A stretch of DNA of 35,622 nucleotides. Origin: Streptomyces acidicola. Lineage in GTDB: Bacteria > Actinomycetota > Actinomycetes > Streptomycetales > Streptomycetaceae. The stretch lies in assembly GCF_009377235.1 (NCBI RefSeq), contig NZ_VMNX01000082.1, positions 1 to 35,622 on the forward strand. The letters are read 5' to 3'. Under the pieces are notes generated by a model that was not told the DNA's origin, did no database searches, and worked only from the letters and a program-made list of their open reading frames with translations. This document shows positions 16,750 through 25,482 of the stretch, in pieces. Made by a program: the position numbers and the translations under genes. How positions within the stretch are numbered: position 1 is the first letter of the stretch; each line of letters begins with the position of its first letter.

Positions 16750-17379
16750 TCAGGCGGTGCGGCGGATAAGGAGGACATGGTCGGTGACCTCGGCGGTGCG
16801 CCCGTCTGGTCCGGTCGCGATCCGGCGGGGTGCGTCGGCCCGCTCGACCGTCCATGTCTCCGGGGCCAGATCGATACCAGCGGCGACTCCTGCGGGCTCG
16901 GGTACCGGGTATCGGGGTCCTGGTTCCACGACCACGGCGCGACCGAGCCGTGGTCGACGACCAGCAGCCGCCCGCCCGGGCGCAGTGTGTGCGCGGCCGA
17001 GCGCAGTACGGTCGCCCGCTCCAGGTCGAAGGGGGTGCGCAGGTAGTAGTGGGTGCAGATCAGGTCGAATCCGCTGGACGGGATGGACGTGCGCAAGTCG
17101 TGCCGTACGGTGGTGACGCGGTCGCCCTGGCCGCGTGAGCGGGCGAGGGCGGCGAGCCGCTCGACCGCCACGGCCGAGATGTCGGCGGCTGTGACCTGCC
17201 ACCCCAGGCGGGCGAGCCACAGCTCGTCGCCGCCGTCACCGCATCCGAGGTCCAATGCGTCACCGGGCGGCAGGCCCGTTACCGTCTCGGTGAGGCAAGC
17301 ATCGGGCTGCGGGTTGCCTGCTGCCGGCCGGGCCCGTGTAGACGCGGTCCCAGAAGGCGACCGCATCGGTGGTGCTCAT
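16750..17379 (-). pseudogene. Class I SAM methyltransferase (tellurite-resistance-like), two frameshifts
   Basis: The ATG at 17379 follows AAGGAG and starts MSTTDAVAFWDRVYTG. A frame change near 17330 gives GNPQPDACLTETVTGLPPGD, then the SAM motif ALDLGCGDGGDELWLARLGW and VTAADISAVAVERLAALARS. Another change near 16900 gives GIDLAPETWTVERADAPRRI, then DHVLLIRRTA and the stop. The pattern is that of small Streptomyces methyltransferases found divergent from an XRE-cupin regulator. All domains are there once the two indels are bridged, so a sequencing-error explanation is as likely as gene decay. The substrate is unknown. Confidence 0.75.
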
Positions 17380-17439
17380 CAAGACTCCTTGTGTCGGTGG
17401 GCGCTCAGTCTTGCCAGGCGCACCACGACCTGGCACGAA

Positions 17440-17460
17440 ATCTTGCAGTAATGGCAAGAT
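17440..17460 (+). promoter_or_regulatory. Operator overlapping the XRE regulator start, in a divergent promoter
   Basis: A perfect inverted repeat ATCTTGC / GCAAGAT with a 7-nt spacer (17440-17460) ends within the first possible ATG of the regulator and lies about 60 bases upstream of the divergent methyltransferase ATG. A further TTGCC lies at 17411. The site probably binds the XRE-cupin protein encoded next to it and controls both directions. This is inferred from position and symmetry. Confidence 0.6.
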
Positions 17461-17467
17461 GGGTCCC

Positions 17468-18076
17468 ATGGATCACCCGACGGACGACGACGTGCTCGAC
17501 GCGGTGGGGCCACGGCTTCGTGCGCTGCGTCGTGACCGCGGCATCACCCTCGCCGACCTCGCGTCGACGACCGGCGTGTCGGAGAGCACCCTGTCCCGGC
17601 TGGAGAGCGGGCAGCGCCGGCCTAGCCTGGAACTGCTGCTGCCACTGGCCCGCATCTACGACGTTCCGCTGGACGACCTCGTCGGCGCCCCGCGCACCGG
17701 CGACCCCCGGATCCACCTCAAGCCGATCAGCCGGTTCGGCATGACCTTCGTGCCCCTGTCCCGGCGACCGGGCGGTGTGCACGCGTTCAAGATGATCATC
17801 CCCGCCCGGCCGGAACCTCTCGAACCGACCCCGCAGACCCACGAAGGCTTCGAATGGCTCTACGTGCTGGGCGGACGCCTGCGACTCGTGATCGGGGATC
17901 GTGACCTGACGCTGCCGCCCGGTGAGGCAGCCGAGTTCGACACGTCCTCGCCTCACTGGCTGGGCAGCGCCGACGGCGGCGTGGTGGAGCTTCTCATCCT
18001 GTTCGGCCTGCAAGGGATGCGCGCGCACGTACGCACCGACCCCCATCGCTCGTCCCAAGCCGGGAGCCGACAGTGA
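17468..18076 (+). CDS. XRE-family regulator with C-terminal cupin domain
   Basis: About 202 residues. The helix-turn-helix is at residues 10-65: VGPRLRALRRDRGITLADLA, then TTGVSESTLSRLESGQRRPS. A cupin sensor domain follows at residues 105-185 (THEGFEWLYVLGGRLRLVIG, then LTLPPGEAAEFDTSSPHWLG). Such proteins usually repress a divergent gene and respond to a small ligand bound in the cupin. The ATG at 17468 is favoured because relatives begin close to HPTDDDVLDAVG; the ATG at 17459 is three codons upstream. Neither has a good ribosome-binding site, so a leaderless transcript is possible. It is divergent from the methyltransferase and DinB genes, the likely targets. Confidence 0.88.
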   Translation: MDHPTDDDVLDAVGPRLRALRRDRGITLADLASTTGVSESTLSRLESGQRRPSLELLLPLARIYDVPLDDLVGAPRTGDPRIHLKPISRFGMTFVPLSRRPGGVHAFKMIIPARPEPLEPTPQTHEGFEWLYVLGGRLRLVIGDRDLTLPPGEAAEFDTSSPHWLGSADGGVVELLILFGLQGMRAHVRTDPHRSSQAGSRQ

Positions 18077-18199
18077 ACTCAGCGAATTGCTCACCGCGTT
18101 CCTGACTGGCTATGGCCAGCATGCTCTCCGGCACGGTGGGTACGGGCTCACCGGCCGGCACGACTGACTCGTCGTGGACGCGATCGCAACCACGCCTGG

Positions 18200-18420
18200 C
18201 CCGGCCAAGTCCTCCACATCGAGATCACCCCGGTCATTGCCCGGCGCGGCACCGAGCACGGCTCCGGCCAGATCACCGCTGGGTGGTGGGGGGCACGCTT
18301 GCGCCGCTGCACTGGTTCCGCCGCCTACGCGTCCGCTGGGAGATCCGCGGCGGCATCCACCAGGCCCTCGTGACCTTGCTGACGAGGGCTGAAGACCTCA
18401 TTCTGATCTCAGTCCTCAGA
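18200..18420 (+). pseudogene. IS5-family transposase C-terminal remnant
   Basis: The frame reading VIARRGTEHGSGQITAGWWG and the next one reading HRWVVGGTLAPLHWFRRLRV followed by RWEIRGGIHQAL together match the conserved end of IS5-group transposases (normally ...RWVVERTFAWLHWFRRLR). Catalytic Asp residues upstream are missing and there is a frame change near 18270. It is a dead fragment directly after the XRE gene. Confidence 0.65.
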
Positions 18421-18429
18421 GCTCCAGGA

Positions 18430-18960
18430 TTGAATGAGGGTGTGGCGGGACCGCCGGGCCCAATCGGCGCGGCGGCCCTGGTGTCGCGTCATCGAGCGGT
18501 GAGGACGTGCGCCCCACGCACCCCGCGCTGGTTGGCGAGGCCGACTTCATCACCGTCCAGAACCTCCGCGCCCGCCGAAACTCCGCACCAGGCCGCACCT
18601 ATCTCCTGGCAGGCCTGCTGTGCTGCGGCGTCTGCGGCCGCCGCATGGAATCCCACTGGAGTCACCGCCGCCCCGGCTACCGGTGCCGCCACGGCCACAC
18701 AAGCGCCACCCGCCCGCAACCCGGCCGCGCCCCCCATGCCTGTCTGCGCGAGGAGCATGTCCTGCCGCATCTGCCGGCCCTGCACCTCCGCCTCACCAGC
18801 CACATGGATCTTCACCGGCCGACGCCGGTGAGCCATGACTGGGCACAGCCCACCACCTCCCAGGCGATCGCCCACCTCCGCAGCGAGGCGATCTCGCTGA
18901 CCTACAACCCCGCGATCAGAACCCTGACCACCGAAACACCGACGAAGGGAGAAAGCAGGC
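18430..18960 (+). pseudogene. Large serine recombinase C-terminal remnant
   Basis: The reading frame carries THPALVGEADFITVQNLRAR, then GRTYLLAGLLCCGVCGRRME and HRRPGYRCRHGHTSATRP. This is the recombinase zinc-ribbon region of large serine integrases and recombinases common in Streptomyces. The catalytic serine resolvase domain (about 150 residues) and the start are missing, because upstream sequence belongs to the IS5 remnant. Similarity fades after about 18960 although the frame stays open to 19187. It may mark a former integrative element; no attachment sites could be recognised. Confidence 0.7.
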
Positions 18961-19436
18961 CCAGACCCCGAAACGACAAACTGACGGCGTACGCCAAGAA
19001 CCGACTGCGAACGGCGCGTCAGTGGCCGTGCCGGCCGAGGGTCTCCACGCCGGTCGCGCGGGGCGGGTCCACTGCGGCACGGAGCGGCTGGTCGGGCCCC
19101 AGGTGGCGTTCCCGTCCGCGTCCGAGCGCCAGGACCAGCGCGGGCTGCGCTCCGTACGTCCACGCCAGGCCGGCAAGGTCACGTTGACGGACACCGACCG
19201 GGCTGTCCTCACCGGCCTGCTCCACCACCTCCCGATGGAGAAACCGCGACACCTTCTGCTGCTGGCACGGTCCCAACACGAACCTGCGCCGGCACCACGA
19301 CCTGCTCAAACGGCGCCACGCCGCGACTCGTCTGCCCAAACAGCGCGGGGTTCGTCATCCTCGACGGCGCCCTGATCGCCACCGACCGCATCGCGGCGGA
19401 CGAGCCGTACCGACCGACAGCCAGGCCGCCCGCCTG
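18961..19436. other. Unassigned stretch between recombinase and IS5 remnants
   Basis: No frame shows a convincing family motif. Short protein-like runs on the plus strand (VTLTDTDRAVLTGLLHHLPM; LRRHHDLLKRRHAATRLPK) suggest further scrambled mobile-element sequence, but I cannot assign it. Confidence 0.3.
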
Positions 19437-19620
19437 CGTAAAGCCTCACGCGGCGGACGGCCACCCGGCTTCGACGAGGAGCGGTACAAGAAGCGCAACA
19501 CGGTCGAGCGAGCGATCAACAGGTTGAAGCAGTCCCGGGCCGTAGCCACTCGCTACGACAAACGCGGCTACGCTTTCCTCGGAACTGCCACCACAGTCGC
19601 CCTGATTATCTGGAGCCACA
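19437..19620 (+). pseudogene. Second IS5-family (IS1112-like) transposase C-terminal remnant
   Basis: Frame 3 reads RKASRGGRPPGFDEERYKKR, then NTVERAINRLKQSRAVATRY and DKRGYAFLGTATTVALIIW. This is the typical end of IS5-group transposases (RGGRPPxFDxxxYKxRNxVER...ATRYDK). The DDE-bearing N-terminal two-thirds are not recognisable upstream. It belongs to a different IS5 subgroup from the remnant at 18200-18420. Confidence 0.75.
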
Positions 19621-19695
19621 TCAGCTTTGCGACACATGCCGCCGCCATGCGACGGTCGGCCATGGCCGCCACCAGACCTACGCCTGCCACCAGGC

Positions 19696-21768
19696 TCAGC
19701 AGGATGGCGACCCGTCCTCCGTCAGCCGTACGAGCAGGTATGCCGGGGTGGATGGGAACTCCACGGCGAGCTCCGAGCGGTGGGGATGCCAGGTCGCGGT
19801 GGCCGAGGGTGACGATGTGTGCAGGATGGTGGTACGCACCGCCCGGCCCGCCAGGTGTTGCACCGGGAGTGTGCAGGCGGCGGCGCCGTCCCGGCGCCAT
19901 ACCGACATGTAGGTCACGCCGTCCGCCCTCAGCCCCAGCGCCAACCACGGGTCTGTCCAGTCCGACAGACCGAGGGGCCAGAAGGGAACGGCCCGCGGGA
20001 GATCGTGCCGCAGCCCCTTGTACGTGTCCAACACCCGGCGTACCAGCGCCAGTTGGTCCGGCGTCATACGGTCCAGAAACCCGGAGAGATGGATCCGCCC
20101 CAGCAAGGCGTTACCCAGGGTGAATGCGCTCTCCTCGTCGGTGAAATCCGGCTGCGGATAAGCCCACACCGCTCCCTGCTCCGGGGGCACGACTGCGGGT
20201 GCGGCGGCCGCGATGGGCGCGTAGCGCAGGGAGTCCTGTTGGTCGCTGGTGGACTGCAGCTGTGTGACGGTGTGCGAGGCGCCTTCCATCCGCATGCCGC
20301 CGGACGCGCAGTTCTCGATCACGAGGCCCGGGTAGCGCTCGTGCAGGGACGACAGCCAGTCCAGCCAGGCCCGGCCGTGCCCGAGCAGGGGGCCGCCTGG
20401 GGAGACGGTGATGTTGTAGTCGAGTTTGAGGTAGCCGACGCCCCACTCGCCGACGATCCGGTCGACGACCGCGTCCAGATGGGCGCGGGCGGCCGGGTGG
20501 CGCAGATCCAGATGGTGGCGGCCGTTCTCGGCGACCCGTATGCCGTCCTGGTGCACGAAGGCTTCGTCGGGAAGCGATCGCGCGATGGGGCTGCGCACGC
20601 CCACCACCTCCGGTTCCAGCCACAGCCCGGGCACCATGGCCCGGCTGCGGATGTGGGCCAGGACCGCCGCGAGACCGCCGTCGGGAAAGCGCGACGTGGC
20701 GGGCAACCACTCGCCCACGCTGTCCCACCAGCCCTGCGCGTCGTCGTCGTACCAGCCCGCGTCGATGCAGAAGTACTCGGCGCCGACCGAGGCCGCCGCG
20801 TCGATGAGCGGCAGCAGCTTGTCGGTCGTAGGGTCACCCATCAGCGTGTTCATGAAGTCGTTGAAGACGACGGGCAGCGCGGTGTGGTCGGGGTGCGGAC
20901 GGCGTGCGGCACGGCGGTACGCGGTGAGAGCGGACATCGCGTCGTCGAAGCCGGAGCCGAGGGCGAGGGCCGCGGGCTCGGACCTGAACTCCTCGCCGGG
21001 TGCGAGGCGTTCACGCCACTGGTGTTCCACGTCGGTGGGCCCGCCGAGCGCGAGGTACGTACCGCCTTCGCACTCGCCGGCGTCCCAGCGCCAGGCAACC
21101 GTGGAGTCGATCTGCCACAGCCAGGTCCGGCCGTCGGTGCGGTCCGACAGCGCTCCCATGGCCAGATGCCCGTCGGTGGGCCAGCTGCCGCGGCTGCTCA
21201 CCGCCAGACGGGCGGCGCTGTTGTGTGCGTGCATCTCCCGGCTGATGTCCGGCACATGGCGGCGCAGCGGCTCGGTGAACCAGCGGCATTCGGCCAGCCA
21301 GTCGTTGCGCGCGCGGTGCACGTCGAGTGCGTCGGGCGACGGAAGCCCGCCCAGCAGGAGGCTGGAGACGGACCGCAGGACCAGGGTCTTGGGGCCGTCG
21401 TTGCGCAACCGGACCTCGGAGCGCACGACGGGCACGCCGTCCGGGGAGGAGAGCACAAGCTCGGCGGTCAGGCCGCTCGCCGGGTCGTGGAGCTCGACCG
21501 TGAGCCGGTGCCAGTCGCCGTCGCGCTCGGTGCGGTGGTCGCGGTGGCGCAGTCGGCCGCCGAGGGCGGAGGGGAGGAAGCGCGGCCTGTTCCCGCCATA
21601 GCCCCGGCCGAGCACGGCGATATCGACGAGAGGAAGGGCGGCGTCCGGACCCCCGGACTGCTCGGGGTCGCCGGGCCGGGCCAGGCGGGTGATCCGGAGC
21701 GCCCCGTCGGCTCCGGCGGCGAAGCCGACGGTGAGTGCCGAGTGGCCCCAGGTGAGCGTGGTCTGCAT
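19696..21768 (-). CDS. Alpha-galactosidase, glycoside hydrolase family 36
   Basis: A 690-residue GH36 enzyme. The N-terminal beta-supersandwich covers residues 1-290 and the TIM barrel residues 295-610. Catalytic signatures are YLKLDYNITV with nucleophile Asp450, and STSDQQDSLRYAPI with acid/base Asp509. The barrel motifs CIDAGWY (334-340), GLWLEPEVVG (381-390) and IENCASGGMRMEG are also present. The C-terminal sheet ends STPAYLLVRLTEDGSPSC. No signal peptide, so it acts in the cytoplasm on imported alpha-galactosides. The ATG at 21768 follows GGAAGGAC; the frame is open 56 codons further upstream but that part is not family-like. It lies 164 bases downstream of the lyase gene and is probably cotranscribed. 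Its 3' end has a diverged copy near 32700. Confidence 0.94.
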   Translation of the reverse strand: MQTTLTWGHSALTVGFAAGADGALRITRLARPGDPEQSGGPDAALPLVDIAVLGRGYGGNRPRFLPSALGGRLRHRDHRTERDGDWHRLTVELHDPASGLTAELVLSSPDGVPVVRSEVRLRNDGPKTLVLRSVSSLLLGGLPSPDALDVHRARNDWLAECRWFTEPLRRHVPDISREMHAHNSAARLAVSSRGSWPTDGHLAMGALSDRTDGRTWLWQIDSTVAWRWDAGECEGGTYLALGGPTDVEHQWRERLAPGEEFRSEPAALALGSGFDDAMSALTAYRRAARRPHPDHTALPVVFNDFMNTLMGDPTTDKLLPLIDAAASVGAEYFCIDAGWYDDDAQGWWDSVGEWLPATSRFPDGGLAAVLAHIRSRAMVPGLWLEPEVVGVRSPIARSLPDEAFVHQDGIRVAENGRHHLDLRHPAARAHLDAVVDRIVGEWGVGYLKLDYNITVSPGGPLLGHGRAWLDWLSSLHERYPGLVIENCASGGMRMEGASHTVTQLQSTSDQQDSLRYAPIAAAAPAVVPPEQGAVWAYPQPDFTDEESAFTLGNALLGRIHLSGFLDRMTPDQLALVRRVLDTYKGLRHDLPRAVPFWPLGLSDWTDPWLALGLRADGVTYMSVWRRDGAAACTLPVQHLAGRAVRTTILHTSSPSATATWHPHRSELAVEFPSTPAYLLVRLTEDGSPSC

Positions 21769-21932
21769 GGCGTCCTTCCAGAGTGGGTGCAGGTGCGTCC
21801 GATCGGCGCCGACCGCTCGGGGGAGACCGCCAAGACCGGTGGCCGGGCCGTGGCGGGTCGGACAGGAGTCCGGGCGCGGGCCGTGGAATGCGTCGTACGG
21901 CTTGTCCGGCGAATGGCAGTGAGAGGTGTTCC

Positions 21933-24800
21933 TCAAGGCCGGTGTGAGGTCACGACCTTGATCCGCACGTCGTATCCGGCCGGGACGCGTCCGATGACAG
22001 TTCGGTCCGCTGGGGTGGCCGTCGTCTCGGCGAAGACGAAACCGTCCCTCGTCTCGTAGGCGACCCGCGCCCTGTGCGCGGGCCCGTCGCAGGGCAGCGT
22101 GATCCGGATCCAGCCGTCCGCCGAGTAGCGCGTCCCGTCACGGTCCCGGACCAGCCCGGCGGCCACGGCGGCGTCGCCGTCGGCGGTGATGCGGTGGTAG
22201 CGGTGGCGCAGATCCCGGCCGTTGCCCAGGTAGAGATACCGCAATCTCCCCGCGTTGGTGCAGACCACGCCGAAGGCGCCCGTGAAGTCGAGGTCGCGGT
22301 GCGGGGAGTGCGCCTCGGTACCGGCGGAGCTGAGGACGTACTCGGTACGGCCGCGCAGTTCCCCGGGGCCGTCGCTGCGGACCCGCAAGCCCGTGAACGT
22401 GCCGCCCTCGGCTAGGCGGGTGACCTCCCGGACTGTTCCGGCGCCGTCCGTGGCCGGTTCGAAGACGGACACGAAGGGTGCGGTCGCGGCGTTGTTGCCC
22501 TGCTGGCGGACGATCAGCGTCGCCGTGGTCTGCGGCTTCTGATTGACGGCGTTCGGAGTGACGTTGGTGTTGACTGTGGTACCGGGGCCGTCGACTCGGT
22601 ACACCGTGCGTCCCTCCCTGCCCAGCATCCACATCCGCATGTCGATACGGGGGCTGCTGTCCGAGGCGTTGACGGTCCAGGTGGCGCGCAGATCGCCGTC
22701 GTGACCGGCGCTGACCGGGTTGGTGAAGTACTTGTAGCCGGCGTTGGCTGCGGTCCCCAGGTCACTCGCCGCGGTCAGGTCCAGTGGGGTGCCGTGGGCG
22801 TCCGCGAGTGTCAGGCCCTGACCGAGGTTGTGGTGGATGTAGTCGTTGTCGGCCTGGTCGGAACGGAAGACGTCGACGTAGTAGCCGGTGGTGTCCGAGG
22901 TTCGGATGATGGCGACCTGGCGCCGTTTCTCGTCCGCCGAGACGTCGGTGAACTGCGCGTACTGCGATATCTGCGTCGTGTTGACGAAGGCGTCCGCCGG
23001 GGGTGCCGGCTCCATCGCGTTCACGGTGATCGGACCGTAGGCGTAGCCGGGGACGATGGTGTTCGCGCCGGCCGGCCCCTTGCTGTAGACGTAGTCCGCG
23101 CTCGTGTACGACTCGTACGACTTGCAGTTCGGCGACAGCGCCCAGCCCTGGCCGTACAGCTGGATGGCGAGCCCGTTGGGGTTGAGGTGGTCGGTGCTGT
23201 TGCAGCCGCCGTACACGGTCGTCATGAGGCCGGCCGCCACGTCGTTCCGGTTCTTCATCGTGATGTGGCGGTGGTGCGGGGAGTAGGCGGTGCGTATGTC
23301 AGTCGTCGAGTCGTCGGTGGTCGGCAGATCGACGCCGAAGATGATGTCCAGAGGGGAGGACAGGGCGTTCCGGTTGTACTGGCCGGCCGACATGGCATTG
23401 GAGAGCACCTCCGCGACCTGCGCCGCGTTTGTGGTGTCCCCGGTGGCGGTGTAGTAGGTCAGCAGCCGCTCGAAGGCCGTGTACCCGGGCGACCCGCCGC
23501 GGCCGTCCCCGAAGACGACCATGTTGCCCCGCGCGTCGAGCCAGGGCCCCATCGCGAGGGACGCGCGGCGGAGGACGTCGTTGCCCGCGATGGTGTCCGT
23601 GCCCTGTCGCCTGACCGGCGCCGCCAAGTCCAGCAGTGTGCCGACCGTCCCGAACGAGTACGCGGGAGACTCGTGCCACAGGCCGGTGACCTTGTCGTAC
23701 TCCGTCAGGATGTCCGGCAGCGCCGTGTGGTACTGGGTCGTGGTGGTCGTGTAGAAGGCGAGGTAGTAGTCGCGCCCCTTGCCATCGGCGTACTGGTCGT
23801 CCGGATCCAGGGCCATCATCGCCGGGACGATGCCGGCGAAGCCGTTGACGTTCCAGTTGCCTGTCGCGATGCCACGTACCAGACCGATGTCGATGAAACG
23901 CTTGAAGACCTCCGTCGACAGTTCCTTCAGGCCTTTGCCGATCTCCACGGCGTGCGGGTGGGGATGGGCGTCGAGGTAGTCGTACAGGAAGTCGTAGACG
24001 ACTGCGGCCAACCCGCCCATGGGGTCGTGGATGACCTCGTAGTCGTAGTAGCCGCAAATACCGCCCGGCTCGTAACCACCCGGCCCGCCCAAGGACTTGG
24101 TCGGGTCCAGCATGGGCTTCATGTAGTACACGCCCATCAGCCACTGCCAGTAGATGCCGGAGGCGAAGGCGGCGTACTTCTCCTCGCCCGTCACCCAGTG
24201 CAGGAAGGCCGCGCGCTGGGCGAGACCGAGGATCTCCTCGTTGTTGAGGCGGATCATGTGGCCGGTCTCGGGGTACGGGACGGTCACGCCGTCCTGGTTG
24301 ACCATCGAGCCGTCCTCGCTGTACGCGAGGCGCTGCTCCAGTGGTGGGTTCTTGTTGGAGTTCCAGCCGCGGGTCGCGTCGAAACGCACGGTCGGCACGG
24401 GCGCGTTGCCCTCGCCGTAGTCGAAGTTCTGCTTCTTGACGTAGACCTGGGTGTAGCGCTGCCCCTCCTTCCAGTACATCGACATTCGGGACAGGATCCA
24501 CTCCGGATCGCTCTGGTGCCGGTCGGCGAGCGGGCCGATGACCGCCTTGAGCTGCTCGACGGACGCCTTGGCCCAGTCACTGTTCGTGATCTTGTCGATC
24601 AGCGCCTCCTTCTCGGAGGCGTCCGTGTAGATCCACGGGTGGGTGAGATCGGCGGGGGCCGTCGCGTCCGCGGTCGCCGCGTGGGCGGCACCGGTCAGCG
24701 GCGGCAGAGCGAGGGCGAGTCCGCCTCCTGCGGCGAGGAGCAGCAGTCTGCGGCGTGCGATGTTCTGCGGCACTCGATGTCCCTTCTTGTTCGCGGCCAT
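21933..24800 (-). CDS. Tat-exported heparinase II/III-like polysaccharide lyase
   Basis: A 955-residue secreted protein. A twin-arginine-like signal (ARRRLLLLAAGGGLALALPP) ends near GAAHAATADA, residue 40. Residues 60-480 look like an (alpha/alpha) toroid: NNEEILGLAQRAAFLHWVTG, the catalytic-type segment ATGNWNVNGFAGIVPAMMAL, and TEYDKVTGLWHESPAYSFGT. Residues 500-950 form an all-beta region with YSPHHRHITMKNRNDV and VYGGCNSTDHLNPNGLAIQL. The architecture and motifs fit alginate/heparinase II/III-like lyases; the exact PL family and substrate are not clear. ATG 24800 lacks a strong ribosome-binding site. The GTG at 24773 has AAGAAGGGA six bases before it and may be the real start. It precedes GH36 in one operon. 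Confidence 0.8.
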   Translation of the reverse strand: MAANKKGHRVPQNIARRRLLLLAAGGGLALALPPLTGAAHAATADATAPADLTHPWIYTDASEKEALIDKITNSDWAKASVEQLKAVIGPLADRHQSDPEWILSRMSMYWKEGQRYTQVYVKKQNFDYGEGNAPVPTVRFDATRGWNSNKNPPLEQRLAYSEDGSMVNQDGVTVPYPETGHMIRLNNEEILGLAQRAAFLHWVTGEEKYAAFASGIYWQWLMGVYYMKPMLDPTKSLGGPGGYEPGGICGYYDYEVIHDPMGGLAAVVYDFLYDYLDAHPHPHAVEIGKGLKELSTEVFKRFIDIGLVRGIATGNWNVNGFAGIVPAMMALDPDDQYADGKGRDYYLAFYTTTTTQYHTALPDILTEYDKVTGLWHESPAYSFGTVGTLLDLAAPVRRQGTDTIAGNDVLRRASLAMGPWLDARGNMVVFGDGRGGSPGYTAFERLLTYYTATGDTTNAAQVAEVLSNAMSAGQYNRNALSSPLDIIFGVDLPTTDDSTTDIRTAYSPHHRHITMKNRNDVAAGLMTTVYGGCNSTDHLNPNGLAIQLYGQGWALSPNCKSYESYTSADYVYSKGPAGANTIVPGYAYGPITVNAMEPAPPADAFVNTTQISQYAQFTDVSADEKRRQVAIIRTSDTTGYYVDVFRSDQADNDYIHHNLGQGLTLADAHGTPLDLTAASDLGTAANAGYKYFTNPVSAGHDGDLRATWTVNASDSSPRIDMRMWMLGREGRTVYRVDGPGTTVNTNVTPNAVNQKPQTTATLIVRQQGNNAATAPFVSVFEPATDGAGTVREVTRLAEGGTFTGLRVRSDGPGELRGRTEYVLSSAGTEAHSPHRDLDFTGAFGVVCTNAGRLRYLYLGNGRDLRHRYHRITADGDAAVAAGLVRDRDGTRYSADGWIRITLPCDGPAHRARVAYETRDGFVFAETTATPADRTVIGRVPAGYDVRIKVVTSHRP

Positions 24801-24845
24801 TGCGGCTCGTGGCCGGGCACCGGCGCGAAGTTGCGGTACCGGCGG

Positions 24846-24887
24846 GAGGGTTCAGGTGATGGAGGCGAGAGGGTTCAGGTGATGGAG
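24846..24887. repeat. 19-bp direct repeat upstream of the lyase gene
   Basis: GAGGGTTCAGGTGATGGAG occurs twice (24846-24864 and 24869-24887), 23 bases apart, in the leader of the lyase-GH36 transcript 46 bases before the ATG. It could be a duplication scar or a regulator-binding repeat. No hairpin is formed. Confidence 0.6.
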
Positions 24888-25163
24888 AGGGCGTCCGGGT
24901 CACTGGATGGGCGAACCGCTCACCCGGCCGGCGGGCGCAGTTCGGCGAGAGCGGTGCCGTCGAGCGGCCGTTTCTTGCAGCCGCAGATCGGGTCCTGCCT
25001 GACCGCTGTTCGGCCGGTCAGGGATTTCGAGGCCCGAAGGGGCGCGGTGGCTCCGCGCCCGGCTCCGCTCGTCGGCGCGCCGAACGCCACTATGGCGCGG
25101 CCATGATGGCCGCGGTCCGGGTGTTGCTCTCGCTGGGTGGTTGCCCCTCTCTGAAGAGGAATC

Positions 25164-25175
25164 GAAACCGCTTTC
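25164..25175 (-). promoter_or_regulatory. LacI-like operator upstream of the lyase-GH36 operon
   Basis: GAAACCGCTTTC is a near-palindrome of the GAAAnCGnTTnC type recurring upstream of the carbohydrate genes in this window. It lies about 360 bases upstream of the lyase start, so the operon would have a long leader or a second promoter closer to the gene. Confidence 0.45.
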
Positions 25176-25214
25176 TCCGCAGTCGGATCGGCCGGCGGGC
25201 TTTGGCAGCGGCGC

Positions 25215-25482
25215 GGCCCTTCTGATGGATCTCCGTGGAAGAAGGAGCGGCGTCCGGTGCGTGCGGCGTGAAGGGTCATGTGACGGAGCCACCTGTCCCT
25301 TCACGCCGTGCGCCCTGCGCCGTGCGGCGAGCGGCGAGCGGCGAGCGGCGAGCGGCGAGCGGCGAGCGGCGAGCGGCGAGCGGCGAGCGGCGAGCGGCGA
25401 GCGGCGAGCGGCGAGCGGCGAGCGGCGAGCGGCGAGCGGCGAGCGAGCGTGCCGGACGCCGCGGAGATCCATCAGAAGGGCC
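25215..25482. repeat. Foldback element between the binding-protein and lyase genes
   Basis: A perfect 21-bp inverted repeat (25215-25235 and 25462-25482; core CCCTTCTGATGGATCTCC) extends inwards with GCGGCGTCCGG (25247-25257) pairing with 25452-25462 after an 11-base insertion in the left arm. Inside lies a smaller hairpin, CGGCGTGAAGGG (25264-25275) with CCCTTCACGCCG (25297-25308), and the 7-bp tandem array. The right arm abuts the stop codon of the solute-binding protein gene exactly (TAG at 25483-25485), so the foldback may act as terminator or mRNA-stabilising structure. Confidence 0.85.
25324..25442. repeat. 7-bp tandem repeat, (GCGGCGA)x17
   Basis: Seventeen perfect copies of GCGGCGA in a row, followed by a partial unit. 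Seven-base periodicity keeps all six frames open, which creates artefactual Ala-Ser-Gly-Glu-Arg-Arg repeat proteins on both strands; none has a start with a ribosome-binding site. The copies are identical, which implies recent expansion or ongoing slippage. Confidence 0.95.

Noticed and set aside
19819..22059. 746-codon open frame on the plus strand opposite the GH36 gene
   Set aside because: Shadow frame. The minus strand contains the full GH36 catalytic signatures.
22701..25106. 801-codon open frame on the plus strand opposite the lyase
   Set aside because: It is a shadow of the GC-rich lyase gene: Val/Gly/Arg-rich composition, no domain motifs, while the minus strand encodes a coherent exported protein.
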